From Acanthosoma haemorrhoidale (lineage: Eukaryota; Arthropoda; Insecta; Hemiptera; Acanthosomatidae): a stretch of DNA of 64,000 bases. This document shows positions 11,083 through 22,664 of the stretch, piece by piece (within the stretch, counting starts at the first letter, position 1; each line of letters opens with the position of its first letter). The DNA lies in contig OV884011.1 of NCBI GenBank assembly GCA_930367205.1, positions 93,233,474-93,297,473 on the forward strand, in the 5' to 3' direction. A model generated the notes under the pieces. The model was not told the DNA's origin. It made no database searches and worked only from the letters and a program-made list of their open reading frames with translations. The position numbers and the translations under genes were made by a program.

Positions 11083-12995
11083 GCAGTCTAATTGAAAAGC
11101 GGATTTAACAGATTTTCTAACATTAAACAATTAAAACACAAATTAAAATAAATCCGTAAAGCTTCCGACAAAAGATATTTCAACTATATCAGATATATGA
11201 TTTTGGCATGGGAGAGAATTTCTCCATCTCATCACTTAAATCGCATTGAACCCGACTGACTGCACACGCTTCGATGGAAAATTTTAAAATCATTTGTTTG
11301 CCAAATCCATTGAGTGGGGTTTTATCGGTGTGAGGATCGCGCTGGAGGGTTCCTCAACTGGAAACTGATGGCCACCCGCACAGAATAAAACAGTACATTT
11401 TTCAGATCTGGTCTCTCCAATAACATTAACTTAGTGAGTTTTGTGAGCGCTTATCAAGATCAGTTTCAAATTTGTGTAGCGTAATCATTTAAGCAAAAAT
11501 TCAGGAATGCAAAAAGGAAATCAACAAGTCCCGAGTGTCCCCACATAAATTTCGTACAGTAACTGCTTCGGATGTGAAAAAAAATTTTTTTCAGCAAAGG
11601 GTTTATAGTCTCTCCAAAAATCTAATAATTAAATAAAATAAATAAATAAAAGGAAATATAAGTGGAAAATCATATAGGAAATTGTTCTTCATAGTAGTTT
11701 TGGATTTACATGAAGAATTGCAGTTTATTGTCTAGTTATTAATAAATATAGCTCACTGTGTACGGGAGAAAGGATTAATACTATATTATTGCTTATTTAT
11801 GGCACAGTATTAGTTGTTTTATTGTTGAAAGGAGAATGGAAATGCTTTCTATTGCAAAATTGTATACGCCTTATGGTTCATAAATGGTTATTGCATTTAG
11901 CGAAGTTACTTTTCATTCTAATATGAGTTAATCTCAACTTTTCGTTAAACGTTTCTACTAGTGGAAGATCGAATCAATGATTTTTAAAAATAATATCATT
12001 CACAGGTCTCTCCTTTTACTCTTATTTTAATAATAATTTTATATATTCGTTTTTTTTTTAATAATCGGATATTTTTTTAATTCAAAATGTTTTTCACATA
12101 GTGAAACTTTGAAAGCATCAGGTGTCTGTCTCTTCTTGGAGTGTTGACTATTAAGAATATTTGAAAAAACACTAAAACTAGGTAGGGACGTATTAAATAC
12201 GCGATATCTACTGTTCTTCAACCTGTCTACAATCTGTCTTTAGTGAGAAAAAAAATCTTTAAAAAATAAATTTTAAATAGCTTTTGAGTTTACTATCGAT
12301 TATTTTTTTTGGGTATTCTTGCATTTATTGTATTTTAATAAAACTTTAATCATTATATATTCGTGATGTTGAGAAATATACCTTAAATATTTCATATTGA
12401 TTGAATCATTTTGACAAACGCTGTCAGACAGAGGAAAGGCGATTTTCCCGTGCTACCAAACTATTTAAATCCTTTTACAATATTGGTATTGAATCTATTA
12501 ATTTAATTAAACTAGGAGAAAAATCGTAAGATGCTTGTTTTTTTTTTATGAATGTTTGACACCTATAAATAAAAGTACTTGTAAAAATCGAAATACCTAT
12601 ATGCCAGAGAATGATAGGCAAGATAGCTTTGCATTTTCAATTGCATACATTTCAAATGGTTATTACAATTGTGGCATAATAGCTCCTAAGGATGTAGCGG
12701 GGAATGGCAGAATAACAGTACACGTGGACGGATTCTCAGGTGAAAAGAAGGAATTATGAAGAGGAACGGAATGATACCTCAACAATAGAGTCCTGTGAGA
12801 CTCCTCTCTCTATAGATGATGTCAGCTGCGCACAGCTGTGTCGATTCTTCCGTAACTCTCTATCGGGAATTCCTAACATAACTAAAAATCTAGGAAACAG
12901 TATACTCACTAACGGGGATAGCCTCATGAAATTGTTTAGGGCGTTAGATTATAATAAAATAATTTAAGAAAAACAATTTGGCCATAGAATAAGTA
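11083..12995. other. AT-rich DNA, no recognisable gene
   Basis: Two adjoining plus-strand frames (12535-12759 and 12740-12967) cover 140 codons. The second contains CETPLSIDDVSCAQLCRFF. I do not recognise a family and see no convincing splice context. Could be a transposon remnant. Confidence 0.4.
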
Positions 12996-13140
12996 AAGCA
13001 TGCGAGGGTGGTGACAACCATGTGGATTCGGGAGGTCTCTGGGCTTTTTGTAAATACTGTATGAATGAAAATTGTAAATATGGTATGAATGAAACATTTA
13101 TCACAACTAGTTATTGCCCAATGAGGCAGATTGTAATTTA
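12996..13140 (+). mobile_element. Jockey-like LINE family 1, 3' terminal fragment
   Basis: Starts at 'gcatgcgagggtggtgacaa' and runs through 'aggtctctgggctttttgta' and 'attgcccaatgaggcagatt' to the tail. Only the last part of the 3' UTR is present, with an internal deletion at the 'gagcgagtgaatg' region relative to the 54.4 kb copy. Confidence 0.8.
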
Positions 13141-16100
13141 ATTAAATTAAGTTGTTTTATCAAGAGTAAGTAATGTTTGGTGGAGTCCGGTGTTTTACCC
13201 GATGTCCTAATTAGGGCAGGGACGTTCATCTAATAAGGATTACTCTAAAACACTACACATAAAATTTGTGAAACTTGACAAGAAACAGACAAATTGCGAA
13301 GTTATACATATACACTTTTTTAATACATTCTATCTGCAGTATACATACCAAGCGTACTATTCGAATGAATTGTACTTCAAAATGCATGTAATATTAGAAC
13401 TACATATTTATATTCATTCAGGGAGGAAAAAAGTTCAAGACCGGACCAGTTAAAAGTTTTCAAAATAAGCAATAGTCATACTAAAACTTGATTTAGATTA
13501 TTCTTCAAATTGGAGTCTATTTCGTGTTTCCTACGCCGCAAATCAATTTATTCCCATTAATATTTTTAATTAAACACGTGTCTTCCCACAGTAGTGTTAT
13601 TTGTCAGCACGATTACCTTCAACAGTTCACAAGTTCTTCGGAGTATCATCCTTTATGATATCATCTTCTTCCACCAGTGTCGCAAGGTAGCATCCAATAT
13701 AATTTCATTCTGTCTCTGGGACCATGACCGGATGAAGTAATTGGGGTACCTTAAGACATACTACATCCCTGCATAGATATCCAATGAAATTAAACATTTG
13801 AAAGTAGCCGCCTCGCAATTAGGTATTTTCGTATTGGTGTCTTTGTACAGTAGCTAGGCTGCCGACTTGATAAATTATTCAATAGTGATGAATTCAAAAG
13901 GATGAAATTCAATAGTGATGGAAGCATGTAATATAAATAGCGACCATACCCTAGAATGCTATTGACGTCTCCTATCCTTGTTACCTAGAGGAATCATTTT
14001 CAAAGCTATACCCTTCCAACCTTGCTTCTATCCTTACTTATATCATTCATTCCGATGATGCGGGTCCTCCGGCACTGGGCTCATCCCTCTGGTTCATGAT
14101 TCATAGAAAAAAACACGAACCTTAACATATGTATGTTAAAGATTATAGGAAAAGAGAGTATCATAGGCAGATTGATGGGACTGTTACTCTGCTCATTGAC
14201 AGAGCTAATGAAAGAAGAAGTAACACAAAATTGAATTTAGACCATATATGTTGAATAAATAATGTCATAAGTCATCGCTTGAAAACCACGGAGCTCAAAG
14301 TGCCGTTCAAATAATTTTACTTATCAAATATACGAGAAAACCATCATTATCCAACATATCAGCCATCATTATCCAACATATCAGCCACCACTGTCCAACA
14401 TATCAGGCAGTTCAAACGGTCGAAACCCCAATAACGTGAGTGGATTATAATCAATTCTAGCTTACCATTGATCCGTGAATTTTGCTTTGGAACGCATTAC
14501 GAGAGTATTGATATATTTTTACATCCGTACACTCCGTTCTTTGACTAGAACTAAGGACTTCAAGAAAGTGCCTAAAGCAGCGGAAATAATGCATTGTACA
14601 ACTCCCAATAATTCACGACGCAAAAAATTATCAACCATATTATAATTTATTGGCATTGCCTAACCGGTTCGATTCTGCTAAGGATATTTGAAAATATCAA
14701 GATGCAGTCCTTCATAATGCATAGAGATATAAACTATCGTTGGTTTAATGGAATCAATGAACTAGCATCATAGTGCCTAGGCTGGCCAATAGTTTAGAAT
14801 GCCTCCTAGAAATAAATCCTGATGTTGCTGTAGCTGGGTTTTGGCAGCGAACCAACCAACATCCATGGAAGCCCCTCCTACATGGCAACTTTGTCTTCTT
14901 TATAGGACGGCTGAAGTCGCCTTATCCATCTGTCTGGCTGCTATATTACAAAGCAACTGCTTTCGTCTGAGCTCATTCTTTCGTCGTCAACATGAATGTT
15001 TGCCGATATAGTACTCAAGAAGTTCAAAATTCTCACAAAATGAAAAAAAAAAAATCACTATTGCACGCCCTACTGCCAAAAACACGGAGCCATCATGTTC
15101 ACTATATAATCAAACCCGCTTCATTTTAGCAGAAACTTACATAAGACTTTGTAGAAAATGTCAAAGGAAACCTACTCTTGACTATTTTAAAATTTTATAT
15201 AATCAAAAAACGAGCATGAATAAACTGGATTGCTATGTAAAGCAGGAAGCCTTTTTCGGCCCCGTTTAGTATTATTTTTAGATGAGATCTAGTAAAATAC
15301 GGACTTGGCCCAACTCCTGATGTATTCGGACATCGTTGTTGTAGCTAACTCTCCAACAACTTGTAATTCAATGGCAAGAATAGACAAATTAGACACCTTG
15401 GACATCAGTTGAACAGTAGCGGATAGTGTAAAACTGTTATCTGACCAAGAATTTGTGAGAATGAGAAATGCTATATGCAGCAGACTACTGACTCGTCTCC
15501 TGTTAATTGATATCTATTCTTGAGTATTTTTAATTGCTGTGCTGTAGGATAATGCCCATAATTATTTTTATAGAAAACTACAACTCTGGAATATTATGAT
15601 ACATTTACATAAATAAGACATTATAAAGCACAAAAGAAAAGAACACAGCTATTTATTAAATGAACGAAGACAAATATAAGCTCCTTCGAAATTTCACACA
15701 CAAAAAAAAAGTTGGTAAGTGCAATTAAGGCCGGGGGGAAATCTTCATTTTAAGAACTTAGATTCCAAGGCTTGTTTTGGAACATGTTAAATTTTTTGTC
15801 TTTAAAATATAAATTAAATTTATGGATTGATGGTGATGAGATATATGTTACAGGACAGGGTTAGTGATGTGTATACATCATAAAACCTTGCATTGTTAGA
15901 ACTTCTTACTGGTTTTTAGCTTAGACATGATAATATTTTAGGTCGTTTGATACATTACCAGATTTAGTGCATCACTATATTATGAAAAATTCCTTAAAAT
16001 AATTTTAATTCGTTGGGTAAGCTACCCATAACATTACCAAAAAATTATGGTAAATAAGGAAAATTATGGTATAGAAGCATTTTGTACAATATACAAGAAG

Positions 16101-17560
16101 AAGTAATGCCGGTCTCCAAACTGAGCATTCATATAATTTTTTAGGGGAAATGATGGAGTGCTTGAGTCTTGCTCTACCTCTGTCACGGACTATCCCTGTA
16201 TTGCAGTACTTCCGGGAGCGGCCCGTGTAAAGCAGACCACACAATTCCCATTTAAGTCGTTTATTGGTTAATTAATTGACGGCTTGAATGTCAGGGGCTA
16301 AAAGTCACTATAAAACTTGCGATTGTTGCAGTTTGTTATATATAGGCCGTTCCCGGACGTACCTGAATACCCGGTATCATCTTCTCTGGATCTCACTGGA
16401 ATGGAAGTCCATGATCGATGAAGCTGGTATAAAGAGAGCAGGTTAATTGTTAATAATATTGTTTTATAAACTATTTATTTTTCAGTATGTCAAAGCTCCA
16501 GTGTCGTTCCCCGACATGCCAACGACAAAGTAATAACAGATTCTGGGGAGTTATGCAGGGAGTCCAATGCGCAGGTTTTAGTATGCAAAAGCCACTTGCT
16601 TCTCACACTACGTCTTCGTGTTCTCTTATGTAGTGTTTGGAGGCACGTCAGGCAGCTGACCGTAGACACAGAACTTTTCGGACTTAATTTTTTGTCTGTT
16701 TAGTAGTGCTTTAATTTAATTTAATTGGCACAGGGCCATCAAGCACGGTATCATATAATACCCTCCGCTCTTCTTTGACCCCATTAGATTTCATTAACCT
16801 GTTATTACTCAATTATAACCAACAAATTAGAAAGTAGCCAAATAAGCTTGACTCCATTCCTTTCGACAACTTGAACCGGAAGGAAGATTGTTAATATGGG
16901 CATGTTCGGTGAACTCGCGGCCCTTTCTGGACAGGGCCATTAGACGAATGATGTCCGATAAACTTAATTTTTGCATTTATTTTTTATTAATTCCTATATA
17001 TAATTCAAATTTACTATTAAAGATGACTCCGATAGATCGATAAAATTTTAGTTATTGAATATCTATTTAGACAGCATGTATCACACACAACTTCACAAGA
17101 ATATGTGAAGTTTTAAACTTGTTACAAATAAATACAATTGGTTTAATTGGTGGTATTGGGTTTAGATTAAGTTAAAAAGTAACTTCTTGTTTTTGTCTTC
17201 CCACGAGTTATTTATTTCTTATTCACAAGCGATGTCATTCTGGACACTTGATAATGGAAAGGCTATTGAAAGTGATAGTCAATCAGAGAAAATAACACGT
17301 AGGAGGCAAAAATTATACGTTATTTAAATAGCTACGATTGGTATTATTATATAGATTTCATTAATTTTATAGTATTGTTTTTTATATCATCAATTTCATT
17401 ATTAATATTATTAGTAACATATAATATTTAACTAATACCAGAACTATTTTATTTTTTAGCTGTTTAACGTTTTATTTTTTGTATCAATCAATATCCTTAA
17501 TTATCAACTATCCTATAAACTATTAATATCTCAACTTTATATTTATGCTACCATATTATT
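13141..17560. other. AT-rich DNA, no recognisable gene
   Basis: Somewhat GC-richer patches at 16140-16420 and 16490-16700 were read in all frames without finding a family. 17203-17250 is the inverse of a block at 29170-29215 ('cgcttgtgaataagaaata'), so at least part of this is dispersed repeat. A short triplication of 'atcattatccaacatatcag' lies at 14342-14405. Confidence 0.45.
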
Positions 17561-17564
17561 GCTA

Positions 17565-17640
17565 ATTGTAGCACTGATAATGTCTGTTTGACAGTCGAAA
17601 ACTCTTTGCTAAAATATGTAACTTTCTTGAGAGACAAAAC
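17565..17640 (+). ncRNA. Hammerhead-like / Penelope-tail motif (best stem)
   Basis: CTGATAA (17573-17579) is followed directly by TGTC-TGTTT-GACA (17581-17593), a perfect 4 bp stem with 5 nt loop, then GTCGAAAAC with GAAA at 17597-17600, and 'gagagacaaaacg' further on. The order core-stem II-GAAA matches a hammerhead except that the conserved G of CUGAUGA is A here, which should impair catalysis. The same order recurs at 8.4 and 29.4 kb. Confidence 0.4.
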
Positions 17641-17715
17641 GATTTATTCCTTAAATATTGTTATTCCTTTTAAATGCTAATAATTTAAATAATATTGAGT
17701 AAAGATGTTACCTAC

Positions 17716-17896
17716 CCTGGTATAGATATGAGGTAGTGGAGAAGCCTCCGGTAGTCGTCCGGCTTGACCCGGTCTCTCCTGACAGTGGCCGGGAAGGTGA
17801 GGACTGGGCCGCCTCGTCGGTCTCTGCCGCCTGTCAGCACGGCCACCCTCTCCTGCAGCCAGCTCATCACCTCTCGGCAGCCCTCCATCTTCACCC
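17716..17896 (-). CDS. Internal exon of a Sec14-domain RhoGEF (Trio/Kalirin/puratrophin type)
   Basis: This 181 bp exon encodes about 60 residues: VKMEGCREVMSWLQERVAV, then LTGGRDRRGGPVLTFPAT, then a basic stretch and KPDDYRRLLHYLISIPG. The GGRD-(R/K)RGGP-(I/V)LTFPA signature followed by a YRRL..YL..IP helix is the opening of the Sec14/CRAL-TRIO domain at the N-terminus of Trio, Kalirin and related Rho guanine-nucleotide exchange factors. Those proteins activate Rac/Rho at membranes and guide axon and cell shape. Acceptor: 'tctgttcgtag' ending at 17897. Donor: 'CCAGG|gtaggt' with GT at 17715-17714. Entering with one base of a codon and leaving with two keeps the frame open; reading on would hit a stop at 17712. 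GC content is well above its surroundings. The remaining Sec14 exons were not found downstream in the window. Choice between Trio and puratrophin/MCF2L-like paralogues is open. Confidence 0.78.
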
Positions 17897-17899
17897 CTA

Positions 17900-18215
17900 C
17901 GAACAGAAACATATTTATAATACATATCTCCAGCCTATGTACATATAATATACAAATGTCCATTTAGAAATGTAATTATGAATAAGCAAAACCAGACTCT
18001 GTCCACTCAAGACATACGTAAGTTAGCATGTTTTGTTCTCATTGATATTAATAATTAACAGTCAAATAAAACACATAATGGCAGGATCGTGACACGATGT
18101 AGTGATGCTACAGGAAATACAGAATAATTTGTAAATGGATTCACTTGAGGATCTATAATTGTATATAATTGTCTGTATGTTTAAAGGGGCTATGAAGAAA
18201 AAAAAAAAGAAAAAA
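17900..18215. other. Intron-like AT-rich DNA
   Basis: Sequence upstream (minus strand) of the Sec14 exon, nothing else recognised. Confidence 0.4.
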
Positions 18216-18218
18216 AAT

Positions 18219-18282
18219 CGTGACACGAACCCGGTACCAGCCCAGTATCGGTAGCTCCACCAACTGAGCTATCCTGTACGCT
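18219..18282 (-). repeat. tRNA-derived SINE head
   Basis: Minus strand reads 'caggatagctcagttggtgg' (A box) and 'ggtaccgggttcgtgtc' (B box) about 30 bases apart, followed by an A/T-rich tail. The anticodon arm is distorted and no acceptor stem closes, so this is a pol III-type SINE head rather than a tRNA gene. Confidence 0.6.
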
Positions 18283-20433
18283 GGACTGCATAGGATTAGT
18301 TATTTTATATTGCATAATTTATGTCATTGTTTACAACAAAATTCTTTATTCATTTATGTACATCAACCTTCTTTGCATTTCCTTTACTGTAATGTTTGAC
18401 AACGAATGTTCGAATAAAATAATGCCATTATCTGAGTATTGGATAATAAATTTGAGTGCAGCAGTCGAAGAAATCGATTTTGTAGAAGATGAAGGGGTAC
18501 TGCATCGAAATACGGAAGCGCTCTGGTTCAAAACGCTACAATGCTGGGAATACAAGTCTTCAAGGCGGCCGCGACAAGATGTTTTCATTTGCCGAAGATG
18601 ACTTACTTATGAGTGTGAGCATAATATTCTTCAGCTTACCATTTCAAAGGTTTTATTAACTGTATTCAAGCCAAATAAATCTTCGTCATTTAGTATTAGA
18701 CAAAACAATGACAAGCTTTTGAATGTTCTGTTGTTTTACAGGCTGCGATATGGTCTTGCAACAATTATCTATTGCCTTTTAATGGAAGATTGTAATTTTC
18801 TTTTAAAAAAAAATTATGAATAACTGACCCAGACTTGGACACATGGGCGAACTGTAGTGTAGATTTATACTGGGAGTTGTTACATGGGACCTGTTGGTCA
18901 AGCAAGATCACTGCCACTAACAGGCAGACACTGCACTAACAAGACCATGACCGATACGTCTATATCTCCGCTGTTGGCCGCAATTGCTGGCAGGACCTTT
19001 CACTGATGACGACCGGGTCAGGACTAATTAGGTCCTTGTCTGCTCCTGCTCCTGTGAATTAGCAGGGGAGTTTGTCTTTGGAGGGAACAAGCCGTTTAAT
19101 TACATCAGAGCTCTCCGATGAGACCCTCCTACTGTAGTACCTCCTTCATCCAAACTTATGTTACCAGCGCTTTTAAGGGTTTCGTTGGTTTTATTGGTTC
19201 AAAATGAGAGACCCTTGCGTTTTCACCTGTGTTTCCGTCTGTCGGTTGAAAGTCTACTGTTTAACATAAACGAGAAATTTTACATCGAGATAACACTTGA
19301 ATACCCGTCGACATGAAAAAGGTTTTCAATTCCATAAAACATAATTAAAAAATTGCTAATAAATACAAAAATAGTTTCTATCAATAAAATCGTGTACACA
19401 ATTTTAACTCATTATGTGTTTTATTACCAAGGGAGGGGATATTTAACATGTTAGCGTGATTGACCTGATGGTGCTAAAAATAAAAACTTGTCAAAAATAG
19501 TTAATTACTTGTTAAATTATAAAAAATTGTTTTGTCTCTTCTCAAAACAAACGTAATATCAGATAAATGATTTTCATTAATCTTACATAAAATAGCACTT
19601 GCTGGTGTTAGAAATTCTGATGTTCAGTTTTAACTAATGCTCTTGAATGTTTATGCTCATAAAAATAATTTAGTAAAGTTAGGGAATCAATCAACAGAGT
19701 AATAAATAAGATCATTGAAACCCTTAATTATATGGTACTACACACATGACATGTTTGCCCTCAGAACATTTCGGACTGACGAGCATAATAAACTAACCAC
19801 TGTTGATGATTACATGGAAGATGCTATTCCAAAAGTGACAAAATCGTTTTTGGGATGCATAAGAACACATATCACAAACACACTAACAACTAGCTCCACT
19901 AAATCATGCATATTTTAGACTCCCCCTCCCCTCCCTGCCTCCTATTAGTGACCAAAACGGTATTTAGATCCCAAATGGTGAAGAGACTTTTTAGGCTCTG
20001 CAAAATATAAATTCATCTTTTAGAATGGAACCATTAATTATCTATTCAAATAACTACTCTATTACAAATTAGTTCCTCATCTAATTGAACAAGACTAGAT
20101 GAGCTACAACCAGACGCACATCCATTTCAGAATAGTTAAGGGGCAGTATTTCCGTAGCCAGGCGCGCTTTAGTCATTATCCTACGGAGATACAGGTATAT
20201 TAAGTAACTACTAATATAGGAAGTGGTAAGCTATAAGAATATATATGAGTTGGTTTGCTTATAAATATTTTCTAGATATTACTCGAATCATTGCTCTTGT
20301 AGTATGCTAGTATAGTAAGTCATTGCTGTTGTAGGTCTTGTAAGATACAGTCTAAACTACAAAAAAAACAACTGAAATTCAGCACTTAACACAATCGTAC
20401 CAAAGGATGAATTTTAAAGACACGAGGACTGTG
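18283..20433. other. AT-rich DNA, no recognisable gene
   Basis: Overlapping open frames on both strands at 18346-18601 (about 80 codons each) have no family signature. 18890-19150 is GC-richer and may be a repeat. None is called. Confidence 0.4.
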
Positions 20434-20532
20434 CGGAAGATGTCGGTAAAAACCGTGTTACCTACAAATATTTCATACATCCACAGTCCTGTGAAATATT
20501 GGTTGGCAACATGGTTTTACCCACATCCTCCG
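20434..20532. repeat. Long imperfect inverted repeat (hairpin)
   Basis: Arm 1 (20434-20475, starting 'cggaagatgtcggtaaaa') pairs with arm 2 (20492-20532, ending 'ggttttacccacatcctccg'). About 41 positions per arm with a handful of mismatches, several of them G:U in RNA, around a 16-base loop. The loop's 'cacagtcct' is also complementary to 'aggactgtg' immediately before arm 1 (20425-20433). It could be a microRNA-precursor-like hairpin or a small MITE; no target duplication was found. Confidence 0.7.
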
Positions 20533-22342
20533 ATTAGTTCTTGTTTCCTTTAAATGAGAATATATGTCCTGCCTACCAGACAATGAAGAGTGCTTGTGCT
20601 TGTTGCTTTGTTCTCGCTATCGTGCCCACTCGGATCCATTAGACATATAGTTGCTGTATTTAGCTTATTATTAACCAAGTGGCAATATTTGTTACCATTA
20701 ATATGTTACATAATTAAGTTGTGCACTACAAAATAATAATAAAAATAAAACAAAAAAAATTGTCATACACATACAGCCATAAATTCAGGGCTTTGAGGAA
20801 CATATTAATTTTTGTTGTAATTCCGTACCAGTTCATTACTTTTAATAAGTAAATAAATTTGTACTTCATAAAATTTCACGTATTAAAGATGAAAGCATTA
20901 TGTAAACCAATTTACCTCAGTAATATTTGCCTATCCACCCCCAAATGTTAACAGTTCCTAACCGGCTAGGAGGAAAAAATGTTCTACAAACATTTGTTTT
21001 TACTTTTGTAACCATCTACTAAAAGATATAACCACCAGGAGCCGATATTTGTTCAAGAAATTGGACGAGATGGGCGTGGAAACAGGAAAAGGCCGTTTTA
21101 AATGTGGCCTTTAAAGGCTTTTAGGGGGGTACTTCTTCTCCGCCAAGAGACCCCAGCGCACCGTTTCTGTTTTGAAGTGGCGTCGAATCTTAAACTTGGG
21201 ATAAGAACTGAGAGCCGGTCCTATTTTTCGTTACTTTTTATGCTGGCAAAATGTTCAGAATATTCATTAACTAATGAAAATAAAGTAAATTTAAAATTAA
21301 TTATCAATATTTAAATTTGAAGAGTTAATCGTAATAGCATAGCGTCATAAATGTATCTCTTTAGTGTTGGCATTAGAAACTGATTATTGTAAGCTTTGAA
21401 AGGTCGAAAATAGAAAAAGTTGCGAACGGCCTTCCCATAACAGGTGATAATCATTTATCAATGATTCAAATCGAAGTTTCATTGATAAGTTTGATAAATT
21501 AATGAGCATATAAAAAAAAATTATTTGACAACAAAATAAATAATGTATTGACTATGGATGCTTATTGCAATAATAGTAGTAACGGTATTACACTTATATT
21601 TTCGATTGACATTTAACATTGTAATTTCTTAACTCAGGATCCTGAGTCATTCTAGGAGAACGCTAAAACCAGTAATGAGGAATAAAATGTGTGGTGACTA
21701 CGTGTTGTACAAAAATGTTTTCTGATGGTAGCTAGTAAATATTCCTAATAAAATCCATTGCCGGAATGGGAAAGAAATGTTCGAAGAATACGAGGAGTCG
21801 AACGCATTAAAAAAACGGACAGGGACTATGTGCTACACATTTTAGGGGCGTTGTTGTGCACGCTACTCTGCACTATTTCATCCCCTAATACGGAATAAAA
21901 TGTTGCGATGTCGGGACCTCCCCCTCCAACCACTTTCCTAAATTACAAGGAAGTGCGCGAGGAGTTAAATGCATTGTGCGCTTTACTTCTTTCCCCTAAA
22001 AAAGTAGGCTATTTTACATGATAAACACAAGAATAGGTGAGCTGGTAGTAGAGCTTATTCATCACTAAAAATGTCTGGTCGCAAATTAAATTAATTTAAA
22101 TCAAAAACGCCTTTTGAACATTGTTATAAGCCCAAATGGCTTTTTGACCTCCCCAAAAAATTGTAATGGCTTTAGTCTTGTATAGTCTTCTATATTAAAA
22201 AAAAATGAAAGTCTTTACCAAATCCGTAACCACTATCACTGTTTTAACACTGTCGGGGGTGCCCACCGGGTCTCGAAGACCCAACTACTGTTCGATGGGC
22301 GTAAAGATATAAATAAATCTGTGTGCTTTGACCTTTGCTTGT
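20533..22342. other. AT-rich DNA, no recognisable gene
   Basis: A smaller inverted pattern around 21450-21500 ('aatgattc...tttcattgataa') was noted. No coding signal. Confidence 0.4.
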
Positions 22343-22345
22343 GGG

Positions 22346-22421
<76 letters not shown>

Positions 22422-22664
22422 AGAGAGAGAGAGAGAGGGGGAGGGAGAGAGAGAGAGAGAGGGAGTGGGAGAGAGGGGGGGAGGGAGAGAGAGAGGGGGA
22501 GGGGGAGAGAGAGGGAGAGAGGGAGAGAGAGAGAGAGAGGGAGAAAGAGAGAGGGAGAGAGAGAGGGAGGGAGAGAGAGAAGGTGAGAGAGAGAGAGAGA
22601 GGGAGGGAGAGAGGGGGAGAGAGAGAGGGAGGGAGAGAGAGAGAGGGGGAGGGAGAGAGAGCGA
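22343..22664. repeat. GA-rich microsatellite
   Basis: About 320 bases of almost pure purine on the plus strand. It begins as a perfect (GA)n run of roughly 65 bases and then degenerates into GA with interspersed GGG/GGGGG blocks. All open frames over it are compositional artefacts. Confidence 0.97.

Noticed and set aside
17677..17967. Three other open frames over the Sec14 exon
   Set aside because: Only the frame with valid splice sites matches the Sec14 family; the rest are shadows caused by the high GC content.
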